A model generated the notes under the pieces. The model did no database searches, was not told the DNA's origin, and was given only the letters and a program-made list of their open reading frames with translations. From Eubacterium maltosivorans (GTDB taxonomy: Bacteria > Bacillota > Clostridia > Eubacteriales > Eubacteriaceae), in assembly GCF_002441855.2 (NCBI RefSeq), contig NZ_CP029487.1:3770349-3834348 (forward strand): DNA of 64,000 nucleotides, read 5' to 3'. Shown here one piece after another: positions 38,131 to 46,894 of this stretch. The number at the start of each line of letters is the position of its first letter. Positions within the stretch are counted from its first letter, which is position 1. The position numbers were made by a program, and so were the translations under genes.

Positions 38131-38982
38131 TTACACAGGATTTTTTTTGTTTTTACGCTTTAAAGTTCTTTTGGCCTGAAATATGGCAAAGGTCATGGCA
38201 ACAGTCATGTTTTGAATGCTGCTGTAGAGGGGATGCCGCTTTCCTGGAAGGCCGATATGTCCAAGCGCATCGAGGATATGATTAGGCTTGTGATTGTTTT
38301 TAGGCGTTTTTGAGCCGGTTTCAATGACCAGCCGCTTTCCGGCAATGCTGGTCAGCAATATATTGACGATATCATAAGCGCCTTCGTAGGCGGTGATTTT
38401 ATCCCTGTTTTTCTGGATTTGAAGATAGTATTTACCGATAAAATCAGCTGAAAAACCAGGGCTGTTAAAACTGACACACTGATTAATGTGTTCGCCGCAT
38501 AGAATGGTAATATACTGTGCGTCATTGCCGCCTTTAGAATGGCCTGCTAAATCAAAATTTGAAAAACTGAATTGCTCCCTGCAGCGTTCATAGAAGCGCA
38601 GAGCATTTTTCTGCTGCTCTGTTTCCGCGGAAAAAGCGCCTTTATAGTTATCGATCCATCCTCCGAGGCCAACCGTCCCCCTAAAGGTGATAATGCCTGT
38701 TTCGGGCGAATCTGAGCTGAAACAGAGACCATAAAGCCCATTTCGTGGTTCATCTGTCTGGCTGAGAATCTGAAGCGACATTAAAGCGTCATCCTCCTGA
38801 ATAAGCTCCAGAGAATGGCGCCATTCTTTAGAGGTCATGGCCGCGTCACCGGCCAGTTTTGGATAGTGACGGCGGTGAACGGCCACCATTTCGGAAACGG
38901 GGAGGGGCAGATCCTTGGGATGGACTGGCAAGGGAAGGGCTGTTATCTGGCTTAACAGATTTAACTGGCTGTGACAAAGCAT
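38131..38982 (-). CDS. DUF2974/Mbeg1-like alpha/beta hydrolase
   Basis: A 283-residue lipase-like protein. The nucleophile elbow is DLAGHSKGGNDAQY near residue 148, preceded by TGIITFRGTVGLGGWIDNYKG, the usual layout of Mbeg1-like (DUF2974) proteins. No signal peptide is seen and the C-terminus is very basic. Members are predicted serine esterases of unknown substrate. It is a single gene, downstream of topB on the same strand but separated by about 45 bases. Confidence 0.8.
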   Translation of the reverse strand: MLCHSQLNLLSQITALPLPVHPKDLPLPVSEMVAVHRRHYPKLAGDAAMTSKEWRHSLELIQEDDALMSLQILSQTDEPRNGLYGLCFSSDSPETGIITFRGTVGLGGWIDNYKGAFSAETEQQKNALRFYERCREQFSFSNFDLAGHSKGGNDAQYITILCGEHINQCVSFNSPGFSADFIGKYYLQIQKNRDKITAYEGAYDIVNILLTSIAGKRLVIETGSKTPKNNHKPNHILDALGHIGLPGKRHPLYSSIQNMTVAMTFAIFQAKRTLKRKNKKNPV

Positions 38983-39028
38983 TGGAGGAGCCTCCTTTCT
39001 GATAAACGTGCTCTGGGAAGCTCAGAAA

Positions 39029-41218
39029 CTATTCCGATTCCTTAAGCTTTGCCAAGGCTTCTGCAAAAGGATTGTTGACAGCTTCCTGATTTTCCTTTTT
39101 TATTTTGCGCATATAATTTTGAGCTTCGCGTTTACTGTTTTTTCGATTGCCGTCAAAATGTTTTTTGTTAAAGCTGGAGACCTTTTCTCTGAATCCACAG
39201 CGTTTGCAGAAATAAATAGCACCGTCGCCTTTACCGCGTATTTCCAGTTTAACATGACATTCGGGACAGCGGACATTCGTATTTTTACTGACATTTTCAC
39301 GATAACCGCAGGCCCTGTCCTGACACACGAGCATCATACCGTATTTCCCCTTGACTTCAAGCAGGTTTTTTCCACATTCCGGACATTTTTGTCCGCTTTT
39401 ATTGTCATGAACAAATTTTTCATTGCTGTTTTTAACATCATTGACCAGCTCGGTGGTGTAGGTTTTAATGTCTGAGATAAAAGACTCGGGATCACTCTTT
39501 CCTTTGCTGATCAATTCCAGCTGCCGTTCCCATTTGGCGGTCATGAGCGGCGATTTTAAATCAGGAGGAACCAGATCAATGAGCTGTTTTCCTTTTGAGG
39601 TAGGGTAGAGGGAATTCCCCTTTTTCTCAATAACAAACATTTTATAGAGCTTTTCAATGATGTCTGCTCTTGTGGCCACTGTTCCGATCCCGCCGGTCTC
39701 ACCAAGTGTTTTGGCGGCTTTCGCATCTACCTTTACTACTTTTTGAGGATTTTCCATGGCAGACAGCAGTGTGGCTTCTGTAAAACGTGCCGGTGGTTTT
39801 GTTTCGAGCTCTTTTAGAGAAATCTGAGAGGCGGGAAGAGAGTCTCCCTTTTTCAGTGACGGCAATTTCTGGTCTTCGGTGTCCTCATCACCCTCTTCTT
39901 CGATTTGATTTTCATAGACTTTTTTATAGCCAAGTGTTACAATTTCACGCCCTTTTGCGGTCAGAGTTTCGCCAGCAATATCGGCTGTAACAGTTGTCTG
40001 CAGATATTCATAGGGGGGCAGAAAAACGCTGAGAAAGCGCTTGATGACCAGGTCATAAATTTTTCGTTCATCAGTACTGAGGTTTGTCAGTATAACGCGC
40101 TGTTCCGTGGGAATAATCGCATGGTGATCGGAGACTTTGCTGTCATCGACAAAGCTTTTGTTTGCATGGATGCCGAGCTTTAAAATCTCACTGACAGCCG
40201 ATTTATAAGGCCCGATGGAAATGGTTTTGAGCCGTTCTGGCAGCGTTGGCACAATATCCTGTGTCAGGTATTTTGAATCGGTGCGGGGATAGGTTAAAAT
40301 TTTATGGTTTTCATATAAGCGCTGCATGATATTCAGGGTTTCTTTGGGGCTCAATCCAAAAAGACGGTTGGCATCTCTCTGAAGCTCTGTCAAATCATAG
40401 AGCCCTGGGGAATAGCTTTTCTTTGGCTTTTTGCTGATATCCTTGATAACGGCAGATTTGCCTTTCATTTTTTGAAGAATTTTTTCTGCGGTTTCTTTTG
40501 AGCTGATGTTTTTTCCATGCGGCCCCTGCCAGGTGAGCACAAATTGCGGCGTCTTTACCTGAAGGTTGTAATAGGGCCTGGGCTTGAAGTTTTTGATTGT
40601 TTCTTCGCGTTCGACGATCATGTTAAGCGTTGCGGACTGAACACGGCCGGCAGAGAGCTGGGCGTTGTATTTGACCGTCAGCGCTCTTGTGATATTAAGC
40701 CCGACCAGCCAGTCCCCCTCAGCACGGCATTGTGCAGCACGATAGAGGTTGTTGAATTCGGTGCCCGGTTTTAAATGTTTAAAGCCCTCTGAGATGGCTT
40801 TGTCCGTTACAGAGGATATCCAGAGGCGCTTAATTGGCTTTCGGCAGTGTGCTTTATCCAGAATCCATCGGGCGACAAGCTCGCCTTCTCGTCCGGCATC
40901 TGTTGCGATGACGATGTCCTTTACGTCGGGACGGCCAAGAAGGGAGGAAACGATTTTGTATTGCTTTCCGCTGCCTTTTAGAACCGTTAATTTCATGTGA
41001 TCAGGCAGCATGGGGAGTGACTCCATATTCCAGTTTTGATATTTTTCACCGTAAGCCTCAGGATCAGCCAGGGATACCAGATGGCCAAGCGCCCAGGTGA
41101 CAATGTAGCGTTCGTTTTCGAGATAACCGTTTTGTCCATTTTTGCATTTCAGGACGCGTGCAATATCTTTTCCAACAGAAGGTTTTTCTGCAAGAACAAG
41201 GGTTTTATTTTGTGACAT
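39029..41218 (-). CDS. topB: DNA topoisomerase III
   Basis: A 729-residue type IA topoisomerase. The Toprim domain has VLAEKPSVGKDIARVLKC and ATDAGREGELVARWILDK; the catalytic tyrosine is in LTYPRTDSKYL near residue 315. The C-terminal 130 residues hold two four-cysteine zinc ribbons (CPECGKNLLEV...CQDRACG and CPECHVKLEIR...CKRCGF). The enzyme decatenates DNA. YIVTWALGHLVSLADPE is a TopB signature. It is followed on the same strand by the lipase-like gene. Confidence 0.95.
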   Translation of the reverse strand: MSQNKTLVLAEKPSVGKDIARVLKCKNGQNGYLENERYIVTWALGHLVSLADPEAYGEKYQNWNMESLPMLPDHMKLTVLKGSGKQYKIVSSLLGRPDVKDIVIATDAGREGELVARWILDKAHCRKPIKRLWISSVTDKAISEGFKHLKPGTEFNNLYRAAQCRAEGDWLVGLNITRALTVKYNAQLSAGRVQSATLNMIVEREETIKNFKPRPYYNLQVKTPQFVLTWQGPHGKNISSKETAEKILQKMKGKSAVIKDISKKPKKSYSPGLYDLTELQRDANRLFGLSPKETLNIMQRLYENHKILTYPRTDSKYLTQDIVPTLPERLKTISIGPYKSAVSEILKLGIHANKSFVDDSKVSDHHAIIPTEQRVILTNLSTDERKIYDLVIKRFLSVFLPPYEYLQTTVTADIAGETLTAKGREIVTLGYKKVYENQIEEEGDEDTEDQKLPSLKKGDSLPASQISLKELETKPPARFTEATLLSAMENPQKVVKVDAKAAKTLGETGGIGTVATRADIIEKLYKMFVIEKKGNSLYPTSKGKQLIDLVPPDLKSPLMTAKWERQLELISKGKSDPESFISDIKTYTTELVNDVKNSNEKFVHDNKSGQKCPECGKNLLEVKGKYGMMLVCQDRACGYRENVSKNTNVRCPECHVKLEIRGKGDGAIYFCKRCGFREKVSSFNKKHFDGNRKNSKREAQNYMRKIKKENQEAVNNPFAEALAKLKESE

Positions 41219-41301
41219 AAAAAGTCCTTTCTGTATTAATAAGTGTGTAAAATGATAAAAACGGACCGAACAGGTCCGCTTTTATTATAGCATTGTTCAA
41301 A

Positions 41302-42180
41302 TTATTTTTCCTGAGACTTTTTAGCCTGCTTTTTCGCTTTTTTGTGCAGTTTGCGGATTTTTTTCGTGTGGAGCATTGCTTCGCGGTATAGATTCAGGGA
41401 ATCGGGATCATCCTTGGAAATCATATTTGGGAAAGCATTGATGATACGGCTGTGCGAATAGCGGCGGAAGGCGGCCTTTTCAGATAGACGGCCGGTAAAC
41501 TCTTCAACATGCTTCTGAACATCGTCTTTGGCTGTTTCGAGAAGCTCATGCTGCGCAGACCGGACATCTGCAATCTTTTGGGTGAGCTGTCCCTTTGTTT
41601 CCACGCCCTTTTCCTTAAGGTCGTCGGTCACACTGGTCGCCAGCTCAGATACGCGGTTAAGCTTGTTCTTGAAGTTGAGGGTTTCCAGCGTAGAGCTAAC
41701 CAGATCCGCAATCATAAGTACCGCGAGAGAGGTAGCCACGACTTCAAGCCAAAAGGGAGAAAAGCGCGATATGATACGCTCCACAAATGGGTGGACAAGG
41801 TACATCAGGGCAAGCGCCATAACACCGAATAGCAGTGAATTCCTGAGACAGACGCGGCCATTGATATTAAACTTGCGATTTGAGTAGTCCCACCATTTGG
41901 CATGGAAAAGCTTTTCCATCGCCCAGCTCGTAATGTATTCCAGCACAGAGGTCGAGACGACACCCACGAAAAATACGCTGACAGGGTCGTTGATATAGGG
42001 GCCTAAAATAGAAACGATGATGATTGCGCCAACCCCGTATATAGGGCAGTACGGACCGTTTAAAAAACCTCTGTTAATAAACTTTTTCTTTGGGATAGAG
42101 CAGAATACGACTTCACAGCACCATCCGATAACAGCATAAAGAAAAAAGTATGTAAAAAGCAGGCATAAATTATAGTACAT
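41302..42180 (-). CDS. CmpB-type (ABC-transporter type IV, PF06541-like) membrane protein
   Basis: A 292-residue protein with about five membrane segments in the first 170 residues (LFTYFFLYAVIGWCCEVVFC; FINRGFLNGPYCPIYGVGAI) and a charged helical C-terminal region of about 110 residues that may form a coiled coil. The N-terminal pattern is that of the putative ABC-transporter type IV family, whose role is unknown. No ATPase gene is adjacent. Single-gene unit ended near the topB promoter region. Confidence 0.8.
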   Translation of the reverse strand: MYYNLCLLFTYFFLYAVIGWCCEVVFCSIPKKKFINRGFLNGPYCPIYGVGAIIIVSILGPYINDPVSVFFVGVVSTSVLEYITSWAMEKLFHAKWWDYSNRKFNINGRVCLRNSLLFGVMALALMYLVHPFVERIISRFSPFWLEVVATSLAVLMIADLVSSTLETLNFKNKLNRVSELATSVTDDLKEKGVETKGQLTQKIADVRSAQHELLETAKDDVQKHVEEFTGRLSEKAAFRRYSHSRIINAFPNMISKDDPDSLNLYREAMLHTKKIRKLHKKAKKQAKKSQEK

Positions 42181-42336
42181 TCGGTTTTCCTTTCTATAAA
42201 AGTTTTTCCCTAGTATTATACCATAATTTTATAATTGCTAACACCAGCAGTTTTTCAAGATTTACTCAAGAATAAAATACTGGGAATTTTAAGTGAGACC
42301 AGCTATAATGAAGAAAAGGAAAAGGAGATGAAAAAG

Positions 42337-43230
42337 ATGATCGTAAATTTTGGCTCTTTAAATATTGACTATGTCTATTCGATGGAAAAAATTGTAAGCC
42401 CGGGTGAGACGCTATCCTCAAAGGAACGCTCGGTTTTTCCAGGAGGAAAGGGGCTTAACCAGTCTGTCGCTTTGTCCCGCGCCGGCGCTGAAGTACGGCA
42501 TGCCGGATTCGCCGGGACCGAGGATGCCCAGTTTCTGGTCGATATTATGGAATCGAGCGGTGTAGAGATCGGGTTACTTCAGAGAGTTCCAGAGACAAAC
42601 GGACACGCGGTTATTCAGGTGGATGAGCATGGCGAGAACTGCATTATCCTGTACCGGGGAACCAACGGTATGCCGGACAGCGTTTATGTGGAAAAGGTCG
42701 GAAAAACACTTCACGAAGGCGATCTGGTCCTCTTTCAAAACGAGACAAGTGCCATTGCGGAAATGATGCGAGCCGCTAAAGAGAAGGGAGCCAGAATTGT
42801 CTTGAATCCGTCTCCGATGGATAATAACTGCCTGAATTTGCCCCTTGGGCTGGTAGATATTTTTCTGCTCAATGAGATTGAGGGAGCGGCGCTGACGGGA
42901 GAAGAGGACCCGGATAAAATCCTCATGGGGCTTTGCAAGCGCTTTCCAAAAGCAAAAATTGTTTTAACGCTGGGAAGTGAAGGAGCGATGTTTGCCGATG
43001 CAGATAAAAATTTTTTCCAGCCTGTGGTAGCGTGCGAAAAAGTAGTGGATACTACCGGCGCGGGAGATACGTTTACTGGCTATTATCTGGCCGGCATCGA
43101 AGCGGGATTGAGTGATGAAGAAGCAATTTACAGAGCAGCGACAGCCTCATCCATTTGTATTGCCCGGATGGGTGCGGCACCGTCAATCCCTTTAAAAGAA
43201 GAAGTCGATGCAAAAGCAGGTATACGCTGA
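42337..43230 (+). CDS. PfkB-family carbohydrate kinase, ribokinase-like
   Basis: A 297-residue sugar kinase. The first PfkB signature is GGKGLNQSVALSRAGAEVRH near residue 38 and the second, with the catalytic aspartate, is DTTGAGDTFTGYYLAG near residue 240. Ribokinase is the closest match by pattern, but other sugar or nucleoside substrates are possible. The start is ATG 42337, nine bases after AGGAG; an earlier ATG at 42328 abuts that site. The last codons overlap the GGTATACG repeat, which encodes the final Gly-Ile-Arg. Confidence 0.85.
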   Translation: MIVNFGSLNIDYVYSMEKIVSPGETLSSKERSVFPGGKGLNQSVALSRAGAEVRHAGFAGTEDAQFLVDIMESSGVEIGLLQRVPETNGHAVIQVDEHGENCIILYRGTNGMPDSVYVEKVGKTLHEGDLVLFQNETSAIAEMMRAAKEKGARIVLNPSPMDNNCLNLPLGLVDIFLLNEIEGAALTGEEDPDKILMGLCKRFPKAKIVLTLGSEGAMFADADKNFFQPVVACEKVVDTTGAGDTFTGYYLAGIEAGLSDEEAIYRAATASSICIARMGAAPSIPLKEEVDAKAGIR

Positions 43231-43243
43231 AACGACGTATACC
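43219..43243. repeat. GGTATACG hairpin repeat, copy 1
   Basis: GGTATACG (43219-43226) and CGTATACC (43236-43243) flank a 9-base loop containing the kinase stop codon. It is related to the hairpins at 61697 and 63059. Confidence 0.75.
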
Positions 43244-43257
43244 GATTATAAGCTAAC

Positions 43258-43284
43258 AAAAAGACCCCTGATGGGGTCTTTTTT
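43258..43284. terminator. bidirectional terminator
   Basis: AAAAAGACCCC, loop TGAT, GGGGTCTTTTTT. It ends both the kinase gene and the convergent hicB-like gene, whose stop lies inside it. Confidence 0.93.
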
Positions 43285-43561
43285 AGGCTTCAATAATTTC
43301 AATCCACAGCCCCTTCTGATCAGGGGTCAGATTCAGGTTTTCCAAGGTGGTGGGTTCAGGAAGTGGCTTTTCCAGGATAAAACACTCGTTTATCCATCTT
43401 CCAAGAACCTCAGCTGCAATATCGAAAGCCCTTGGGAGGTCGGCCGCTTTTATGGGAATATCCTCAACGCCGAGATCTGGAAAACCAAAGGTAATATTAT
43501 CTTCACTTTTAAGTGTAAAAACGGCGGGGTAGGCATAGGTCAGCTTTTCTGTGTTATCCAT
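43283..43561 (-). CDS. HicB-like domain protein, orphan
   Basis: A 92-residue protein with a HicB-like fold: KLTYAYPAVFTLKSEDNITF then GFPDLGVEDIPIKAADLP and AFDIAAEVLGRWI, matching the antitoxin core. No HicA toxin gene is adjacent, and there is no C-terminal DNA-binding domain, so it may be a stand-alone regulator or antitoxin remnant. GAAAGGAATCGATTC precedes the ATG. It is 17 bases downstream of the exonuclease gene and probably cotranscribed with it. Confidence 0.75.
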   Translation of the reverse strand: MDNTEKLTYAYPAVFTLKSEDNITFGFPDLGVEDIPIKAADLPRAFDIAAEVLGRWINECFILEKPLPEPTTLENLNLTPDQKGLWIEIIEA

Positions 43562-43578
43562 GAATCGATTCCTTTCTT

Positions 43579-44667
43579 TCAGGTAGTGGCGGCAAGCGGC
43601 TCTGAGCGCGGGATAAAAATCGTGTTGCTGCTGTTGTCGGCAGACGTGCGCTGTTTGAATCCGGCAGACTTATTGTCAATCATTTCGATATCTTTTCTGA
43701 GCACATCCAGCACGAGTTTGCAGTCATCCAGAGCGCGATGGTTCTGCATATCACAGTCTGCGGCCCTTTGGAGGGCAATCTGATTGATATCCTCCACCAG
43801 CCCCATATGAATTTTCTGTGCACAGCAGAATTTGCAGTCCAGATCGATACCTGTGGAGTCAATAGACTTTTTCAGCAATACAGAATCATAGTCAATGCCC
43901 CAGGACATAAGTGTTTTTCCGGCGATCAAATCGCGCAGGTCACCCATGACCTGATGAATAGAGGGCTTGTCCATCACCATCTGATTGGTAATGCCGGTAA
44001 GTGAGCTGATGCGCCAGTTGATTTTATGGCTGGGTTTTACCAGACTGTTATATACAGTGCGCCCCTTACAGTCGATGACGGCGATCTCGATAAGCTCATC
44101 CGGGCACTGAACCGCTTCTGTATCAAAAATAAAATACTCGGAAGGCCCTTTCAGATCTTCGCGGATACGTTTGAGATGGGTCCTGGCATAGCGCTTGTTT
44201 TCTGCAATACGGCGCCTGCGCATTTCCTCATGCATTCGCTGGCGTTCTTCATAGGCCAGAATAATGGGGGTCAGTTCATTTTTGCTGGCATTTAACTCTT
44301 TCGCGATGGCTTCGTTGCTGAGGCCTTGGCGTCTGAGCGTGTTGTACCATTTTTTCAGGAAGGAATTAAGCTTGTCATAGGGATAATGCATTTCTTTTGC
44401 GATTTGCTTATTCGAATATTTTCTTTGGCGGAGCTCCTTGTACTTTAAAAGCTCAAGCTCCTGTTTTTCCTGACGTTTTCTTTTGATTTCGGCATCGCGC
44501 CTTTTTTTGAGCTCTTTAAAAACCGGATGAACGGGAGTGATGTTTCCCTGATTAATCCACATTTCAAAAAGTTCAAAAAGCTTTTTTTCACTGATGTTCA
44601 TGACTTTGAGAATATGAGGAAGAGGTTTTGTCTGAACTTTTTTAAATTGGCATAGCATAGATTTCAT
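43579..44667 (-). CDS. DnaQ-type 3'-5' exonuclease with N-terminal helix-turn-helix-like repeats
   Basis: The C-terminal half (from about residue 175) is a DEDDh exonuclease: YFIFDTEAVQCPDELIEIAV (Asp and Glu), SWGIDYDSVLLKK and NHRALDDCKLVLDVL (His and Asp). The N-terminal 165 residues are very basic and hold three short helical repeats, including YSNKQIAKEMHYPYDKLNSF and GLSNEAIAKELNASKNELTP, which look like helix-turn-helix units linked by charged coil. That half probably binds DNA or RNA. The biological role is unknown; the combination was not recognised as a named family. Confidence 0.8.
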   Translation of the reverse strand: MKSMLCQFKKVQTKPLPHILKVMNISEKKLFELFEMWINQGNITPVHPVFKELKKRRDAEIKRKRQEKQELELLKYKELRQRKYSNKQIAKEMHYPYDKLNSFLKKWYNTLRRQGLSNEAIAKELNASKNELTPIILAYEERQRMHEEMRRRRIAENKRYARTHLKRIREDLKGPSEYFIFDTEAVQCPDELIEIAVIDCKGRTVYNSLVKPSHKINWRISSLTGITNQMVMDKPSIHQVMGDLRDLIAGKTLMSWGIDYDSVLLKKSIDSTGIDLDCKFCCAQKIHMGLVEDINQIALQRAADCDMQNHRALDDCKLVLDVLRKDIEMIDNKSAGFKQRTSADNSSNTIFIPRSEPLAATT

Positions 44668-44701
44668 GATAAATGTCCTTAAATATCAATTAGCAGTCTT
44701 T

Positions 44702-45352
44702 TTAGATTAAAAAGCAGATATCAGAGGTATCGATAAGATTGAGAAGTCTGTCCGCTTTTTTTAAATTCTTTTCAATAATATTTGTGTCAACACCTGCGAG
44801 CCGTACGGTTATGGTGGCCAGGAAATTGATAAAATCCTTTGATTTTACAGGGTCCAGCGTTTCAAAGCAGTCCTTCAGAAGATATTTTCTTGCACCGTAC
44901 TCAGCGATCATCAGTTTTTGGAAAACTTCTTTCTGGATGTGCAGGTCAAACTCTGAAATAACAGCCATCATGGATTCACGCACAAACTGGTGTGTTTTTT
45001 TTAAAACCAGATCCTTATTGAGAAGGAGCTCATAGAGGCTTTTATTGGCTGGATCTTCAAAAATTTTGATATAAAAAATATGATTGAATAAAATATGCTT
45101 TTGGAGATGGTTTTCCAGCTGCTCTGAAAGCTGCTCCTCAAGCATTTCATTGATCGCGAGGATAAATTCATGGTAAATACTGCCGACCAAAGCCTCTTTT
45201 TTATAATAATAATTAACCAGTCCAACTGGAATTTCTGCTTTTTCCGCGATCATCGCGATAGTCGTCTGCCGGTAACCGTGTTTATAAAAAAGCCCCTTTG
45301 CAGTCTGTAAAATTTTTTTCTTTGTTTCAATACCATTTTTATATTGTGCCAT
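44702..45352 (-). CDS. TetR/AcrR family transcriptional regulator
   Basis: A 216-residue regulator. The helix-turn-helix is near residues 13-60: IETKKKILQTAKGLFYKHGY, then IAMIAEKAEIPVGLVNYYYK. It diverges from the UroD-family cassette at 45549, separated by 196 bases that contain a 13-bp inverted repeat near the cassette start, so it is the likely controller of that cassette. The effector is unknown. Confidence 0.88.
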   Translation of the reverse strand: MAQYKNGIETKKKILQTAKGLFYKHGYRQTTIAMIAEKAEIPVGLVNYYYKKEALVGSIYHEFILAINEMLEEQLSEQLENHLQKHILFNHIFYIKIFEDPANKSLYELLLNKDLVLKKTHQFVRESMMAVISEFDLHIQKEVFQKLMIAEYGARKYLLKDCFETLDPVKSKDFINFLATITVRLAGVDTNIIEKNLKKADRLLNLIDTSDICFLI

Positions 45353-45465
45353 AATATCCTCGATTTTAAACTATTTTAATTATTATAACATAATTGTTTA
45401 CAAACCGCACGATTTAAAGGATGAAAATGTTATTTTGTAAAAAAAATAAATTTAAGATAAAATGC

Positions 45466-45494
45466 TTGACAAAATGAAGGATGCGAGATATTAT
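45466..45494 (+). promoter_or_regulatory. promoter of the UroD-family cassette
   Basis: TTGACA (45466-45471) and TATTAT (45489-45494), 17-base spacer. Confidence 0.8.
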
Positions 45495-45495
45495 A

Positions 45496-45531
45496 TTGAA
45501 TATAAAATTGAATATATTATTTTATATTCAA
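45496..45531 (+). promoter_or_regulatory. 13-bp inverted repeat, candidate TetR operator
   Basis: TTGAATATAAAAT (45496-45508) and ATTTTATATTCAA (45519-45531) are perfect inverted copies around a 10-base centre. The element starts one base after the -10 box, so a bound repressor would block transcription. It lies in front of the cassette and near the divergent tetR gene. Confidence 0.7.
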
Positions 45532-45548
45532 AAATATGGAGGGGAATT

Positions 45549-46706
45549 ATGAGTGATGCGAACGTTATGAAGCTGTATGAAGAAAGAGAAAAACGCTATA
45601 TTCAGGCAGTGAAGCTTGAGCAGCCAGACAGGGTGCCCCATGAGACAAGGTTCGGGGAATACTGGGCCATTGACTATGCTGGTTACCCGATTAAGGGCTC
45701 GACGGTTGATCCGAAAATCATGGGTGAAGCCATGGAAAAGCTGGCCCGGGATTTTGCCACAGATACTGCGCCTTTTTTGTTTTCAAGAAATCCTTTATTT
45801 TACAAATCATTACAATCACAGAGCTTTAATGAAGGGAAAACAGGCATTATGCAGCATCCGGAGGTATGCTGTATGAAAACGGAGGAATACGACGAATTGA
45901 TTGCCAATCCTTTTAAATGTATTGTCGATAAAATACTGCCAAGAGTTTACAAGGCCTTAGATCCAGAAAAAGGCAGCAGCGGCATTTCACTGGTGCGGGC
46001 CATGAATATACAGAATGATATGAATACGCCGATTTTGATGGAGGCAGCCCGGGTGAGCCAGAAATATGGCCTGCCCCTGACAGGCGGAGGACTTGTTGAG
46101 GCGCCCATGGATTATATTGCCGATATGATCCGAGGTTTTTCTGCCATCACCATGGATATCCGGAGATACCCTGAAAAGGTGGCAGCGGCTGCGGACGCAG
46201 TGATGCCTTTGATGGACCGTCTGGCAGCCCAGCTCCCGGCGGCACCGGGCAAGCTGGTGAGCATGCCGCTCCATATGCCAGTATTTATGCGGGAAAAGGA
46301 TTTTGCGAAGCTGTGGTGGCCAAGCTTTAAGGAGCTGGTGGAACGAATGGCGGCAAGAGGGCAGTATATGCGCATTTATTTTGAAGGGGACTGGACGCGC
46401 TACTACGACTATCTGCAGGATTTGCCAAAGGGGCGTATTCTCGGTGTATTTGAATACATGGACCATCAGCTGGCCAAGGACAAGCTTGGAAAGGTAATGT
46501 GTATTACCGGCGGTTACGATGTATCGCTTTTGCAGTATGGAACAAAGCAGGCAGTTATCGACGAGGCCAAAAAGCAGATGGATATCCTGGCCCCGGGCGG
46601 AGGTTATATTTTTACGGTTTCCAAGGGTATCACCTACCCCAATGACGGAACCCCTGAAAATGTTAAGGCATTGTACGAATTTGTGGAAGAATACGGAAAA
46701 TATTAG
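45549..46706 (+). CDS. uroporphyrinogen-decarboxylase/MtaA-superfamily protein 1
   Basis: A 385-residue TIM-barrel protein of the URO-D superfamily, which includes methylcobamide:thiol methyltransferases (MtaA, MtbA) and acetogen O-demethylation methyltransferases. The C-terminal layout MCITGGYDVSLLQYGTKQAV and ILAPGGGYIFTVSKGI fits this group. The zinc ligands expected in MtaA (HxC, later Cys) are not seen: the likely positions read LHMPVF and TVSKG. The start is ATG 45549 after ATGGAGGGGAATT. It is 57% leader-proximal to a small-protein gene starting 10 bases after its stop and has a paralogue at 48297. Confidence 0.85.
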   Translation: MSDANVMKLYEEREKRYIQAVKLEQPDRVPHETRFGEYWAIDYAGYPIKGSTVDPKIMGEAMEKLARDFATDTAPFLFSRNPLFYKSLQSQSFNEGKTGIMQHPEVCCMKTEEYDELIANPFKCIVDKILPRVYKALDPEKGSSGISLVRAMNIQNDMNTPILMEAARVSQKYGLPLTGGGLVEAPMDYIADMIRGFSAITMDIRRYPEKVAAAADAVMPLMDRLAAQLPAAPGKLVSMPLHMPVFMREKDFAKLWWPSFKELVERMAARGQYMRIYFEGDWTRYYDYLQDLPKGRILGVFEYMDHQLAKDKLGKVMCITGGYDVSLLQYGTKQAVIDEAKKQMDILAPGGGYIFTVSKGITYPNDGTPENVKALYEFVEEYGKY

Positions 46707-46716
46707 GAGGTAAATG

Positions 46717-46863
46717 ATGAATCAGGAAGTAAATTATCTGGCGAGCTGGGAAGCGTACTGTGAAGCCAACGGTCTGAATTATGAGGAAAACGCTTATCTG
46801 GAGCCATACTGGCAGGCGGCGCAGGAAAAACTGTTTGGTTTTATCATCAAGCTTTTGATATGA
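46717..46863 (+). CDS. 48-residue small protein 1, paired with UroD-family gene 1
   Basis: A short gene preceded by TATTAGGAGGTAAATG; ATG 46714 and ATG 46717 are adjacent in-frame starts. The product is acidic and Tyr/Trp-rich (MNQEVNYLASWEAYC, NAYLEPYWQAAQEKL) with a hydrophobic C-terminal end FGFIIKLLI. It matches the 48-residue protein at 49464 at about 11 of 48 positions without gaps (M1, Y7, E16, G19, E23, E29, Q33, E37, F40, F42, L47), and both directly follow a UroD-family gene. No family was recognised. It may be a subunit or membrane tether of the enzyme (inference). Confidence 0.75.
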   Translation: MNQEVNYLASWEAYCEANGLNYEENAYLEPYWQAAQEKLFGFIIKLLI

Positions 46864-46894
46864 AAAGATATGAGAGAGAGGGAGAGAAAAAATA

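Noticed and set aside
39008-39475. 155-codon plus-strand frame
   Set aside because: It is antisense to topB, has no ribosome site, and its composition reflects the zinc-ribbon region of TopB on the other strand.
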